From CAINEC01 sp046303115 (lineage in GTDB: Bacteria; Bacteroidota; Bacteroidia; AKYH767-A; OLB10), in NCBI GenBank assembly GCA_046303115.1, contig JBKCGZ010000100.1, positions 1-64,000 of the forward strand: 64,000 nt of DNA. The letters are read 5' to 3'. The notes under the pieces were generated by a model. That model did no database searches. It was not told where the DNA came from and worked only from the letters and a program-made list of their open reading frames with translations. Position numbers and translations under genes: made by a program. Below, in pieces: positions 1-9,293 of the stretch; positions within the stretch are counted from its first letter, which is position 1; each line of letters begins with the position of its first letter.

Positions 1-357
1 AATATTAAATTTTTTTAAAATCCAACTACATAATAAAAAAATAATTTAATCGCAATGGCGCGTTTAATCAAACTTCCAAAATTTAAAAAAACGGGTTAAA
101 ATTTAAAACCAATCGACTCTTTATATAGTGGTCAACATGTGGTAGTAAACGAATTGATGATTGCAGGTTTTCCAACACCTGAGTTAACTTTACTTGCAAA
201 AACAACTGAAGAAATGAAAGCTTTGATTAAGGAATACTTGATCAAACCGTTTACTTCAGAAGAAAAACAAAACAGAATTCAGAAATTAAATTTGCATTTC
301 AACAACAAAAAAAATGTAGAGCAAATCATAGAGATAATTGATACACTTTTAGGTTAA
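1..357 (+). pseudogene. Decayed C-terminal part of a glycosyltransferase
   Basis: One reading frame (codons starting at base 1) carries glycosyltransferase-like text from the window edge to a stop at 355-357, but TAA codons interrupt it at 16-18, 31-33, 34-36 and 97-99. Conserved-looking pieces are LPKFKKTG (76-96), LYSGQHVVVNELMIAG (121-168) and a helical tail, which resemble the end of the nucleotide-sugar-binding domain of GT4-like transferases. The longest open piece starts at GTG 139 (72 codons) and has no credible ribosome site. The 3' end overlaps ftsE by 9 bp, tail to tail. The sequence shows directly that the frame is kept while stops accumulate; glycosyltransferase ancestry is inferred from motif resemblance. 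It could instead be a short live gene starting at 139, or assembly errors in a real gene. Confidence 0.5.
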
Positions 358-1050
358 GGAAGCCCACTTTTGGACTTCTGTTCCCAACTCCATTAATTTA
401 CCATTATCAATTTTAATTACTCTTGCTGGAAAGCGATCAATGATTGAGTAATTATGTGTCACCATTAAAACTGCACGATTACTATTTGCAACTTCAAATA
501 GCAGCTTCATAATATCATTACTTGAATCAGGATCTAAATTACCAGTTGGCTCATCGGCAATGATTAATTCTGGATCATTTAATAATGCTCGAGCTATTGC
601 TAATCGCTGTTGTTCACCTCCTGAAAGTCCATTAGGCAGAATACTTCTTTTAGCCAATAGTCCTACTCGCTCAAGTACAAGATCAACTCTTTCTTTAATC
701 TCAGTTTTAGACTTCCATCCAGTTGCCTGAAGATAAAAAACAAGATTATCTTCCACTGAACGATCCGTTAACAATTGAAAATCCTGAAAAACGATTCCTA
801 TTTTTTTCCTTAGGTCGGGAATCATTTTCGACTTCAGTGTATTTAATCCGAAACCGACTACTTCTGCTGTACCGTTTACCACAGGCAACTCACCATAAAG
901 AAGTTGCAACAAAGAACTCTTACCACTTCCTGTTTTGCCAATCATATATACAAAGTCGCCTTTATAAATGGAAAGAGAAACATTATTTAAAACAATATGA
1001 CTATCGTGTGATACAACAACATCGTTAAGCGCAACAACAGGACTATTCAT
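349..1050 (-). CDS. ftsE: Cell division ATP-binding protein FtsE
   Basis: ABC ATPase of 233 aa. It is expected to act with the membrane partner FtsX at the division site, where the pair controls peptidoglycan hydrolases. Walker A GKTGSGKS is at residues 38-45, the Q-loop (FQDFQLL) near 88-94, the signature LSGGEQQR at 142-149, Walker B with DEPTGNLDP from 166, and the H-loop (THN) near 200. Length and the TGNLDP variant fit FtsE rather than a nutrient importer. No ftsX is adjacent; in many Bacteroidota it lies elsewhere. The gene follows a 71-aa gene by 5 bp in what looks like an operon, and its stop lies inside the glycosyltransferase remnant. A LolD-like assignment is possible but less likely. 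Confidence 0.85.
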   Translation of the reverse strand: MNSPVVALNDVVVSHDSHIVLNNVSLSIYKGDFVYMIGKTGSGKSSLLQLLYGELPVVNGTAEVVGFGLNTLKSKMIPDLRKKIGIVFQDFQLLTDRSVEDNLVFYLQATGWKSKTEIKERVDLVLERVGLLAKRSILPNGLSGGEQQRLAIARALLNDPELIIADEPTGNLDPDSSNDIMKLLFEVANSNRAVLMVTHNYSIIDRFPARVIKIDNGKLMELGTEVQKWASLT

Positions 1051-1055
1051 AACAA

Positions 1056-1271
1056 TTAATTTAATTCTAATTTACAAACCTTTCCAAAGGGAATTTCATT
1101 CAGGAAATTCATGATATGAGTTTCCTCTTTTTCCAATCCGATTTTTGTCAGTGATTTTTCTGGTCTATCTAAACGAAAATATGCTAACAACGAAAACTTA
1201 TCATCTCTTAGCTGAACATAATCAGGGATTTTAGCTTTGCCTTTAATTTTTAATAAATAATAGACTCTCAT
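1056..1271 (-). CDS. Small conserved-looking protein upstream of ftsE
   Basis: A 71-aa product with no signal peptide or membrane segment, rich in charged residues (MRVYYLLKIKGKAKIPDYVQ at the start). I do not recognise a named domain. It starts at an ATG 16 nt downstream of a -7 element and ends 5 bp before ftsE, so the two are very probably co-transcribed. The tight link to ftsE makes it likely to be real despite its size. No function is proposed. Confidence 0.6.
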   Translation of the reverse strand: MRVYYLLKIKGKAKIPDYVQLRDDKFSLLAYFRLDRPEKSLTKIGLEKEETHIMNFLNEIPFGKVCKLELN

Positions 1272-1287
1272 TGTTTTTTCTATCGAA

Positions 1288-1323
1288 CAAATTTAATAAA
1301 TGCTTGGTTTGAAAAAGTTCAAA
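1288..1323 (-). promoter_or_regulatory. Candidate promoter of the 71-aa gene/ftsE operon
   Basis: On the minus strand a TAAATTTG element (1295-1288) matches the Bacteroidota -7 consensus TAnnTTTG. A TTTG (1323-1320) lies 24 bp upstream, slightly beyond the usual spacing for the -33 element. The start codon of the 71-aa gene is 16 nt downstream. Confidence 0.45.
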
Positions 1324-1352
1324 GAAAATAAGTTTATCAACTTTAATACAAT

Positions 1353-1379
1353 AAATAAAAAAAGGGACCGAAGTCCCTT
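1353..1379 (-). terminator. Rho-independent terminator after gldJ
   Basis: On the minus strand the sequence reads AAGGGAC-TTCG-GTCCCTT followed by a run of T residues. This is a 7-bp stem (1362-1368 with 1373-1379) closed by a stable UUCG tetraloop. It lies 14 nt past the gldJ stop and ends that transcription unit. Confidence 0.85.
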
Positions 1380-1392
1380 AATATTTAATTTT

Positions 1393-2850
1393 TTATTTTT
1401 TCTTATTTCCGTTTATTCCGGTTGGACTACCTACACGTGCCATCGCACATCTGAATCCCAACCAGTCGGTTTGCTGATTCTCATCTAAGAATCTTCTTGT
1501 CCCAGGAGTTAAGTAATATGCTAAATCTTTCCATGATCCACCTTTAACAACACGAGCTTTATCATCAATCATAGTTGATTTCCCTGACATATATTTCGAG
1601 CCTAAACCATTTCCATCTTCATCCAATTCATCGTCACCATCTAGGAAGGCAATGTTATCTGCTTTTTTGTAGTTTCTTCTTGTGCTAGCTTCCTCATCAG
1701 TAACATTACGATAAGTAACTCGTCCTAAACTATCCTTTTCAGCAATTGCACCTTCTTCGTCGCGTTGCTGCGTTTGAAACACATTACCACGGAAAGAGTT
1801 GAAATCAGAAACATCTTCGTGAGATAAAGGACGATAAACATCCATTACCCATTCCGAAACGTTACCTGCCATATTATATAAACCGAAATCATTTGGCAAA
1901 TAAGAATAAACAGGAGCTGTAATACTAGCATTATCATTTAACTTACCAGCAACCCCCATCATATCACCACGACCACGCTTAAAGTTCGCTAACATTTCAC
2001 CTTTAAATTTATCATCGGCATCACGCACTGCATGACCTTGCCATGGATAAAGATTACGATTATTTACATTCTCATAAACTGTCTGACCAATTAAAGATAA
2101 CGCTGCGTATTCCCATTCAGCTTCAGTTGGTAGGCGATAACGCGGGAGCAGAATTCCATCTTCCATCCTTACCTTACGAGTATCTATATTAGGATTTAAG
2201 TCCTGAAGTGGACTTTTTACTAAACCTTCATATTGACCAGCTAAATATGCATCTGTATTAAAGTTATCCTCATTTACCTGAGCTGGATTCACACGTAAAA
2301 TACCTTCGCGAATTAAAATTTGCTCATTCACGCGATCTGTTCTCCAAGCGCAATAATCATTTGCTTGTAACCAATTAACACCTACAACTGGGTAATCCTT
2401 GTATGCAGGGTGACGGTAGTATAATTCAACATATGGCTCATTGAAAGCTAAACGATCACGCCATACTAAAGTATCTGGTAATGCCTTACGTGCAACTTCT
2501 GGGTAATCTGTTCCAAAAACACGCTCTAACCAATATACATACTCACGATAATATTCATTAGATATTTCTGTTTCATCAATGTAAAAAGAAGCAACAGTAG
2601 CACGGCGAGGAATATTATCCCAATCCTGAACAACATCTTGCTCAGTACGTCCCATTGTAAAGGTTCCACCTTCGATTAAAACTAGACCTGGACCTGTTTC
2701 TTGTTCTGTGTAAGGCACAGACTCAAATCCTCCGTTTTTCTCATCGTTATAGTTCCAACTGGTTGCACCAGACTTTTCATAGCTGTTGCAAGAGGATAAA
2801 ATCATCATTCCTACAGCCGCGATTGGAAGCAAATGGCTTTTCATATTCAT
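1393..2850 (-). CDS. gldJ: Gliding motility/T9SS lipoprotein GldJ
   Basis: A 485-aa lipoprotein of the formylglycine-generating-enzyme (SUMF1) fold. The ATG at 2850 is preferred over an upstream TTG at 2874; it gives a short signal ending in a lipobox-like ILSSC, with the cysteine at about residue 21. The fold starts at GGTFTMGR, and LPTEAEWEYA and NMAGNVSEW follow. GldJ rather than its paralogue GldK is indicated by DTLVWRDRLAFNE, CAWRTDRVNE, the insertion SDFNSFRGNVF and the ending WLGFRCAMARVGS. GldJ is a periplasmic, outer-membrane-linked lipoprotein needed for gliding and for GldK stability in Flavobacterium johnsoniae. Its location near porU and porV matches that genus. No gldL, gldM or gldN follows, consistent with GldJ. 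Formylglycine chemistry is not implied. Confidence 0.83.
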   Translation of the reverse strand: MNMKSHLLPIAAVGMMILSSCNSYEKSGATSWNYNDEKNGGFESVPYTEQETGPGLVLIEGGTFTMGRTEQDVVQDWDNIPRRATVASFYIDETEISNEYYREYVYWLERVFGTDYPEVARKALPDTLVWRDRLAFNEPYVELYYRHPAYKDYPVVGVNWLQANDYCAWRTDRVNEQILIREGILRVNPAQVNEDNFNTDAYLAGQYEGLVKSPLQDLNPNIDTRKVRMEDGILLPRYRLPTEAEWEYAALSLIGQTVYENVNNRNLYPWQGHAVRDADDKFKGEMLANFKRGRGDMMGVAGKLNDNASITAPVYSYLPNDFGLYNMAGNVSEWVMDVYRPLSHEDVSDFNSFRGNVFQTQQRDEEGAIAEKDSLGRVTYRNVTDEEASTRRNYKKADNIAFLDGDDELDEDGNGLGSKYMSGKSTMIDDKARVVKGGSWKDLAYYLTPGTRRFLDENQQTDWLGFRCAMARVGSPTGINGNKKK

Positions 2851-2888
2851 GTGTTTGAAGCTTTGAATTCGCAAATATGGTAAATAAA

Positions 2889-3899
2889 CTAAAAACTAGG
2901 GCAACTTATTGCACGGAATCTTTTCTTTTTTACTTTACACTCAAACTGCAACCCAAGGCTTAACTCATGAGAACCACCAGTTGAATTACTTAAAGATGAA
3001 ACAGTTACGTCATAACTATAACCAAATTTGAACATTCCTTTTTGGAGTCCGATTAAAGCAATAAAAGAGTCGCTAGAAATAAATTTATCCTTACCAAAGT
3101 TACCTCGGTACCATAAACCGCCCACAATTGGAGAATGTAAAATGTACATACCGACATTTAACTGATTAAATGATCCTTGTTGCTGATATAATAAATTAGG
3201 AGAGATAAATGTTCCTTCATCCTTATTTACGTTTCCTCTGTATCCTCTTCCAGCACCCTCGCCTACTGGCAATAAAGCCCCAACGTGAGCTGTCACTTTC
3301 ATTGGTAATTTACTAGAACCTTTTACGATGAAAGCTTCATCAGGCTGAGTCATATGATGAACAGCCAATCCTCCATAGACCTTGCTTGAATAAATAATCA
3401 TTCCGCTTGAGAAGTCCATGAATGAACGAGATTCTTTTGGCCTAACCTCTTGAGTTTCATAAACAAACCCATAACGAGGGTCGATCATATCCCCGAAAGT
3501 CAACTTATCCCAATCAAGTTTCTTTTGAACATAAGTTCCTTGAAGACCAAAGCGCATTGAAAGCTTTCTGTTAAGATTCAATTGGTAAGCGTAAACTCCG
3601 CTAATATTTGTTGTTGCGATAGTTCCTTCTCCGGCTTTATCATTCATCACCATCAATCCTACTCCACCGTTCAACATATCGAAATGCTGATCGTAAGATG
3701 CAGAAGTTGTGATATACGTTTTCTTAAGAGCAGGCCATTGATTTCTGTAGTTAATGGCTACACGCGGACAACGTGCTGAACCTGCAAATGCAGGGTTTAA
3801 ATACATTGGGTTCGCATAAAACTGCGTAAACTGGGGGTCTTGGGCAGTTGCTGTAAGGCCAGCAAATAATAACAATCCCAATAATAATCGCTTTATCAT
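2889..3899 (-). CDS. PorP/SprF family type IX secretion outer-membrane protein
   Basis: A 336-aa predicted outer-membrane beta-barrel with a signal peptide (residues 1-20, ending ATAQ). The family-defining N-terminal stretch DPQFTQFYANPMYLNPAFAG follows it directly. Members include PorP of the T9SS and SprF, which is needed for secretion of the adhesin SprB; paralogues are many, so the exact partner cannot be set from sequence. It lies 38 bp upstream of gldJ on the same strand, and the two probably form one transcript. The C-terminus is basic and cysteine-containing (ECKVKKKRFR), an odd ending for a barrel. Confidence 0.85.
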   Translation of the reverse strand: MIKRLLLGLLLFAGLTATAQDPQFTQFYANPMYLNPAFAGSARCPRVAINYRNQWPALKKTYITTSASYDQHFDMLNGGVGLMVMNDKAGEGTIATTNISGVYAYQLNLNRKLSMRFGLQGTYVQKKLDWDKLTFGDMIDPRYGFVYETQEVRPKESRSFMDFSSGMIIYSSKVYGGLAVHHMTQPDEAFIVKGSSKLPMKVTAHVGALLPVGEGAGRGYRGNVNKDEGTFISPNLLYQQQGSFNQLNVGMYILHSPIVGGLWYRGNFGKDKFISSDSFIALIGLQKGMFKFGYSYDVTVSSLSNSTGGSHELSLGLQFECKVKKKRFRAISCPSF

Positions 3900-4132
3900 A
3901 ATGATTTACTTTTGACTTCGGGGAACTTATACGGCAAGATTAAATTTTGTTACAAAAATCTGAAATTTAATTGCAATAAATTCAAAATTGACTCCGTTAA
4001 AACTCCCTAATTATACTTCAAAGATGCAAATTAGTTATACATCTTCCCCACAAATTTAATTTTTCTTCTTTGAATTCACTTATTTTACAAAAAAAAATTA
4101 AAAAAGAATCTAAAGACTATCGATTGATTAAG

Positions 4133-7100
4133 ATGCAAAAAGTAAAAACTGCCCAATTTTTATTGATTACCATACTTTCCTGCTATACCTTTTTAGCTAC
4201 TGGACAAACAATAACGATTCGCCCAAATTGGATAACGATTAACGAAGGGGCTTTGAAAACACCTTCGATGAATTGCACGAATTGCAGTTATTCTAAGGAT
4301 GAAGTTCATTATCCTTACCTGCAAAAAGTAGTTGAAGGTGATTGTCAATTTACAATTGCCAGTGAGTTTTATACTAAATGTAGTGACACAGAAAGTTCAC
4401 TTATCGATTTATGGAACCTTGACTTAAAAACAAATATTAATAGCCAACCCGCAATAGCAAACGGAAAAGCTTATACCATTTTTACAATAATCCCCTTCAG
4501 AAAAAACAATAATGGAGAATATGAGAAATTGGATTCATTATCGCTAAAGATTCAAAAACTAAATAGCTACCAAAGCAAAAAAGCGAGTTCAACAGTTTCA
4601 AGTTCTATACTATCAAGTGGTGAATGGATAAAAATTTCTATTGCTGAGAATGGAATCTACAAAGTCGATTTTAGCTTCTTACAAAAAAGTGGGTTAATCA
4701 CTAACGAAGTTAATCCAAATGAAATAAAATTATTTGGCAATGGAGGTGGAATGTTGCCGTTATCAAATAACGATTTTCGATACGATGATTTACAAGAAAA
4801 TGCTATTCAAATTTTTGATAACGACAGCAATGGACTTTTTAATAATGGCGATTACTTTTTGTTTTACGGAACTGAACAGAATACTTGGAAATGGAATAGT
4901 GCCGATAAAAAATTCACACATAAGAAAAATCTCTTTAGTGATTCCACTTACTATTTCATAACAATAAACAACAATGGAATCGGAAAACGTATTCAGGATA
5001 ACCCATCTTTAACTGGCACCCCTTCAACAAGGACAGTAAATCAATTTATTGATTGTGCATTTCACGAAAAAGACGAATTCAATTTTATTAAATCGGGCAG
5101 AAACTGGTACGGCGATGCGTTTGATGTTGATATTAATCAAACTTTCGATTTTAATTTCCCAAATCTTCTGCCAGGCACTGTAAAACTAACCTCTGCAGTC
5201 ATTTCAAGAACATCTACAAACACCTTTACTACAAGTAAATTTTCAATAAATTATAATGGCTCAACAATTTTAAATCAATCGATATCAAATGTTGGGACCA
5301 ACTACACTGACGACTTTGCAAGAGGCAGTACATTATCCACTACTTTTGTAGCCAACAATGATAATATCAGTTTAAATTATATTTATACACCTTACAACTC
5401 ATCCTCTACTGGCTGGATTGATTATATTGAACTAAACGCGATTAGACGTCTCATCAATTTTAATAGTAATATGCTTTTCAGAGATGTCGACACGCTCAGT
5501 CAAAACGCAATCACACAATATACAATCAATAATATCACAGGTGAAAAAATTTGGGACATTACCGATGTAACCAACGTTTCAAATCAGCAATACGATTTGA
5601 ATAATTCAACAGCTACTTTTCATTCGAATTCTCAATTAAACAGCGTAAAAAGTTATTTCATTTTCAACGATAATTATAAAACACCGTCATTGGTAGGTAA
5701 AGTTAAAAATCAAAATCTACATGGTTTGCCTCAAAGCGATTTTTTAATTATAACCAATGCTGAATTTCTTTCAGAAGCTGAACGATTAGCAAATTTTAGA
5801 AGAACGAATGATGGAATGAAAGTAGCTGTTGCGACAACTGAAGAAATATTTAATGAATTTAGTTCAGGCTCACAGGATGTAGCAGCAATACGCGACTTTG
5901 TAAAGATGTTTTATGATCGCTCTGTTACCTTGGGAACTCCGCCAAAGTATGTGCTATTATTTGGAGATGGATCGTATGATCCTAAAAACAGAATCGGTGG
6001 TAACACTAATTATTTAACCACTTTCCAATCAGAAAATTCCATTTCATTAATTGGTTCTTATACGTCGGATGATTTTTTTGGAATGCTGGATGTAAATGAA
6101 GGAACTTTAACAGGTGCGGAGTTAATTGATGTTGGAATTGGTCGTATACCTGTAAGGGATATCACAGACGCACGATTGATGGTAGATAAAATTATTACTT
6201 ACGAAACACCTGGCAACACAAGCTCAGTCGCATCGTGCGCATCTAATTCATCATCTCGTTTTGGCGATTGGCGAAATGTACTTTGCTTTGTTGCAGATGA
6301 TCAAGATAGAAATTTACACTTCCGCCAAAGTGAGAGAATTGCCTCTACTGTATCAGCCAATAATCAGGTTTATAATATTGATAAAATTGTTAGTGACGCC
6401 TACGAACAACAGTCAACACCTGGAGGGCAACGATACCCTGAAGTTAATGAAGCTATTAATAAACGAATCGAAAAGGGAGCTTTCTTAATTAACTATACAG
6501 GACATGGTGGTGAGCTTGGATGGTCGGCAGAGGCAATATTAAATATTGATATGATTAATAGCTGGTCAAATCTTAACTCAATGCCGGCATTCATTACAGC
6601 AACGTGTGAGTTCAGCAGATTTGATGACCCTAAAAGAACAGCTGCGGGTGAGCTTGTTTTGTTAAACAATAAAGGAGGAGGAATTTGTTTATTTACAACA
6701 GTACGTTTAGCCTTCGCACTAGATAATGAAGTGATTAATGGAGATCTTTTGAAGTATATGTTTACTCCAATAAATGGTGAAATGCCTCGTATTGGAGATA
6801 TTCAACGATTGGCTAAAATTGAAAACCCTGGAAATAGAAATGTAACATTGTTAGGAGACCCTTCCATAAGATTAGCCTACCCTACTTTAAAAGTTATTAC
6901 TGAAGAAATAAAACAGGATGGCGTCGTTTCCGACACATTAAAAGCGTTAAGCAAAGTAACTATCAAAGGTAAAGTAACTGACAAGAATAATGTGCTGCAA
7001 GCGAATTATAACGGAACAGTATATACTACAATTTTTGATAAAGAGAAAAAAATATACAACCTGGTGAATGACGTAAGTGGTAACGATGTCAGCCTACCTG

Positions 7101-7972
7101 ATAGCTTCCTGCTTAGAAAAAATATAATTTACAGAGGTAAATCGTCGGTTACAAACGGAGAATTTACGTGCAGCTTTATTGTACCAAAAGATATCAACTA
7201 TCAATTTGGTATTGGTCGCTTGAGCTATTATGTTCATGATGAAACATCGGATGGAAATGGTTACGATGAAGGGGTTGTTATTGGGGGTATATCTGCTAAT
7301 GGATTAAATGATCAGGATGGTCCATCGATTAATCTTTATTTGAATGATGAGAACTTTACAGCAGGTGGTTTAACAAGTGAAAATCCTATTATTTATGCGC
7401 GTCTTGCTGATTCCAGTGGAATTAATACAGTAGGAAATGGAATTGGCCATGATATTACCGCATTAATAGACAATAATCAGCAATCTGTTCTCGTTCTGAA
7501 TGATTACTATGAATCGGAATTAAACAGTTATCAAAAAGGAATCGTGAAATACAAATTGTCTGAATTATCTGAAGGTCCGCATACATTGACCTTAAAAGCA
7601 TGGGATATAAATGGAAATTCATCGACGAGCAATACCGACTTTGTTGTATCTAATTCATCGACTTTAGCATTGGACCATGTTTTAAATTATCCGAACCCAT
7701 TTAGCACCAATACAGCCTTTTATTTTGAGCATAATAAACCTTGCACTGGCATGACCATACAAGTTCAAATATTTACTGTTTCAGGTAAATTAATCAGAAC
7801 TTTGTCGGACTATCAGATTTGCGATGGATATAGAAATAACCCATTGACCTGGGACGGGAAAGATGATTTCGGAGACAAAATAGGCCAAGGAGCTTATATT
7901 TATCGCTTGAAAATCAGGACAGCTGACGGTGAGACTGCGGAGAAGATTGAGAAGCTCGTTATCCTTCGATAA
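4133..7972 (+). CDS. porU: Type IX secretion system sortase PorU
   Basis: A C25 (gingipain-type) cysteine peptidase of 1279 aa when started at ATG 4133. That start gives a signal peptide (MQKVKTAQFLLI to TGQ); the frame is open back to a TTG at 4070 but that extension is unlikely. PorU sits on the cell surface with PorV, removes C-terminal sorting signals from T9SS cargo and attaches the cargo to the surface. The caspase-like domain spans roughly residues 540-880, with the catalytic His in YTGHGG (near 790) and the catalytic Cys in ATCEFSRFD (near 824). The C-terminus has an all-beta domain with YPNPF and ends GQGAYIYRLKI to KLVILR, a sorting-domain-like fold also seen in PorU. It is divergent from porP/gldJ and followed by porV 71 bp later. 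Confidence 0.92.
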   Translation: MQKVKTAQFLLITILSCYTFLATGQTITIRPNWITINEGALKTPSMNCTNCSYSKDEVHYPYLQKVVEGDCQFTIASEFYTKCSDTESSLIDLWNLDLKTNINSQPAIANGKAYTIFTIIPFRKNNNGEYEKLDSLSLKIQKLNSYQSKKASSTVSSSILSSGEWIKISIAENGIYKVDFSFLQKSGLITNEVNPNEIKLFGNGGGMLPLSNNDFRYDDLQENAIQIFDNDSNGLFNNGDYFLFYGTEQNTWKWNSADKKFTHKKNLFSDSTYYFITINNNGIGKRIQDNPSLTGTPSTRTVNQFIDCAFHEKDEFNFIKSGRNWYGDAFDVDINQTFDFNFPNLLPGTVKLTSAVISRTSTNTFTTSKFSINYNGSTILNQSISNVGTNYTDDFARGSTLSTTFVANNDNISLNYIYTPYNSSSTGWIDYIELNAIRRLINFNSNMLFRDVDTLSQNAITQYTINNITGEKIWDITDVTNVSNQQYDLNNSTATFHSNSQLNSVKSYFIFNDNYKTPSLVGKVKNQNLHGLPQSDFLIITNAEFLSEAERLANFRRTNDGMKVAVATTEEIFNEFSSGSQDVAAIRDFVKMFYDRSVTLGTPPKYVLLFGDGSYDPKNRIGGNTNYLTTFQSENSISLIGSYTSDDFFGMLDVNEGTLTGAELIDVGIGRIPVRDITDARLMVDKIITYETPGNTSSVASCASNSSSRFGDWRNVLCFVADDQDRNLHFRQSERIASTVSANNQVYNIDKIVSDAYEQQSTPGGQRYPEVNEAINKRIEKGAFLINYTGHGGELGWSAEAILNIDMINSWSNLNSMPAFITATCEFSRFDDPKRTAAGELVLLNNKGGGICLFTTVRLAFALDNEVINGDLLKYMFTPINGEMPRIGDIQRLAKIENPGNRNVTLLGDPSIRLAYPTLKVITEEIKQDGVVSDTLKALSKVTIKGKVTDKNNVLQANYNGTVYTTIFDKEKKIYNLVNDVSGNDVSLPDSFLLRKNIIYRGKSSVTNGEFTCSFIVPKDINYQFGIGRLSYYVHDETSDGNGYDEGVVIGGISANGLNDQDGPSINLYLNDENFTAGGLTSENPIIYARLADSSGINTVGNGIGHDITALIDNNQQSVLVLNDYYESELNSYQKGIVKYKLSELSEGPHTLTLKAWDINGNSSTSNTDFVVSNSSTLALDHVLNYPNPFSTNTAFYFEHNKPCTGMTIQVQIFTVSGKLIRTLSDYQICDGYRNNPLTWDGKDDFGDKIGQGAYIYRLKIRTADGETAEKIEKLVILR

Positions 7973-8005
7973 AAAGAAAAAATTAGAATTAATACGCTAA
8001 ATACT

Positions 8006-8013
8006 TATATTTG
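8006..8013 (+). promoter_or_regulatory. Candidate -7 element of porV
   Basis: TATATTTG matches TAnnTTTG and ends 30 nt before the porV ATG. No convincing TTTG -33 element is seen at the expected distance, so porV may also be read through from porU. Confidence 0.4.
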
Positions 8014-8043
8014 CCAACTTATAAAAGAGAAGATTCGTCTATT

Positions 8044-9255
8044 ATGAAATTGAATTATAAAGTACAACTCGTTTTTGCCATCTTTCTTGGAACAAGTCAG
8101 ATTGCTTTGTCACAGACCAGCAGCCAATCAAATTTATTAGGCCAGATAAACACCATCACTACTGCTGTACCTTTTTTAGGAATTTCGCCTGAAGCAAGAG
8201 CAGGCGGAATGGGAGATATTGGAGTTTCAACGTCAGCAGATGTAAATTCTATTCATTGGAATCCTGCAAAACTTGCTTTTAACGAAAAGAAATCTGGTTT
8301 TGCTGTTTCATATACTCCGTGGTTAAAAGCATTAGTAAATGATATGTTCATTGCCTACGTATCGGGGTATTCTAAATTAAAAGGCAAGCAAGCAATTGGA
8401 GGATCTTTGAGATATTTCTCATTAGGAAATATCACATTCACCGATAACAACGGAAATACAATTCGTGATTTCAAACCAAATGAATTTGCATTAGACATTG
8501 CCTACTCAAGAAAACTAAGCGATAACTTTAGTGGAGGTATGGCATTACGTTATATCCACTCTAATTTAACTGGAGGAACAGCTGTAGAAGGAACTGATAG
8601 CAAAGCTGGTAATTCGGTTGCCGCCGACGTTTCCGGATTTTATGAAAAAGAAGTTGAGATCGGAGGAATGGATGCATTGGTAACAGCTGGAGTTAATATC
8701 AGTAATATTGGTTCTAAAATTTCGTACACAGAAACAGGAACAAAAAACTTTATTCCTACTAATTTAAGAATTGGTCCTGGTTTAAAATTAAAGCTTAACG
8801 AGTACAATGATTTATCATTCGGTCTAGACTTTAATAAATTACTTGTTCCAACTCCTCCAATTTACACGCAAGATTCAACTAATAGTTCTAATTCAGTTAT
8901 CTTGTTCGGAAAAGATCCAGACGTAGGAATTGCGGAAGGTATTTTTCAATCGTTTAGCGATGCACCAGGTGGAGCAAAAGAAGAATTAAGAGAAGTTAAT
9001 ATCGGTTTCGGAATGGAGTATTGGTATGACAAACAATTTGCTTTTAGAGCTGGATATTTCTTTGAAGACAAAACAAAAGGAAATAGAAAATATTTCACTT
9101 TAGGTGCTGGATTACGTTACAATGTATTTGGTCTTGATTTAGCATATTTGATTCCAACAGATCAAAGAAATCCATTAGAAAATACGTTGCATTTTACGTT
9201 AACATTCGACTTTGATGCGAATGCAGGAAATAAAGAAGAAGGAGAAACAGAATAA
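8044..9255 (+). CDS. porV: Type IX secretion system outer-membrane protein PorV
   Basis: A 403-aa outer-membrane barrel of the FadL-like PorV (LptO) family. PorV shuttles T9SS cargo from the translocon to the PorU sortase. The ATG at 8044 is chosen because a hydrophobic signal peptide ending IALSQ follows; an upstream TTG at 8011 overlaps the -7 element. The family hallmark PFLGISPEARAGGMGD is near residues 44-59, followed by STSADVNSIHWNPAKLAF. It lies directly behind porU, the arrangement seen in F. johnsoniae, and a strong hairpin terminator follows the stop. Confidence 0.93.
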   Translation: MKLNYKVQLVFAIFLGTSQIALSQTSSQSNLLGQINTITTAVPFLGISPEARAGGMGDIGVSTSADVNSIHWNPAKLAFNEKKSGFAVSYTPWLKALVNDMFIAYVSGYSKLKGKQAIGGSLRYFSLGNITFTDNNGNTIRDFKPNEFALDIAYSRKLSDNFSGGMALRYIHSNLTGGTAVEGTDSKAGNSVAADVSGFYEKEVEIGGMDALVTAGVNISNIGSKISYTETGTKNFIPTNLRIGPGLKLKLNEYNDLSFGLDFNKLLVPTPPIYTQDSTNSSNSVILFGKDPDVGIAEGIFQSFSDAPGGAKEELREVNIGFGMEYWYDKQFAFRAGYFFEDKTKGNRKYFTLGAGLRYNVFGLDLAYLIPTDQRNPLENTLHFTLTFDFDANAGNKEEGETE

Positions 9256-9256
9256 T

Positions 9257-9290
9257 AAATAAGGGCGAAAGCCCTTATTTTATTTTAATA
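9257..9290 (+). terminator. Terminator or attenuator between porV and ispF
   Basis: A 10-bp stem (9257-9266 with 9271-9280) is closed by a GAAA tetraloop and followed by a T-rich run. It ends only a few bases before the ispF ATG, so it either separates ispF from porV or works as an attenuator. The A-rich left arm may also let it act on the minus strand. Confidence 0.85.
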
Positions 9291-9293
9291 CAA

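Noticed and set aside
723..1028. 101-aa plus-strand ORF
   Set aside because: It lies fully inside ftsE on the other strand and has no domain or start signal.
1393..2850. GldK instead of GldJ
   Set aside because: Both share the SUMF1-like fold, but the DTLVWRDRL, WRTDRVNE and GFRCAMARVGS segments and the lack of gldLMN downstream fit GldJ better.
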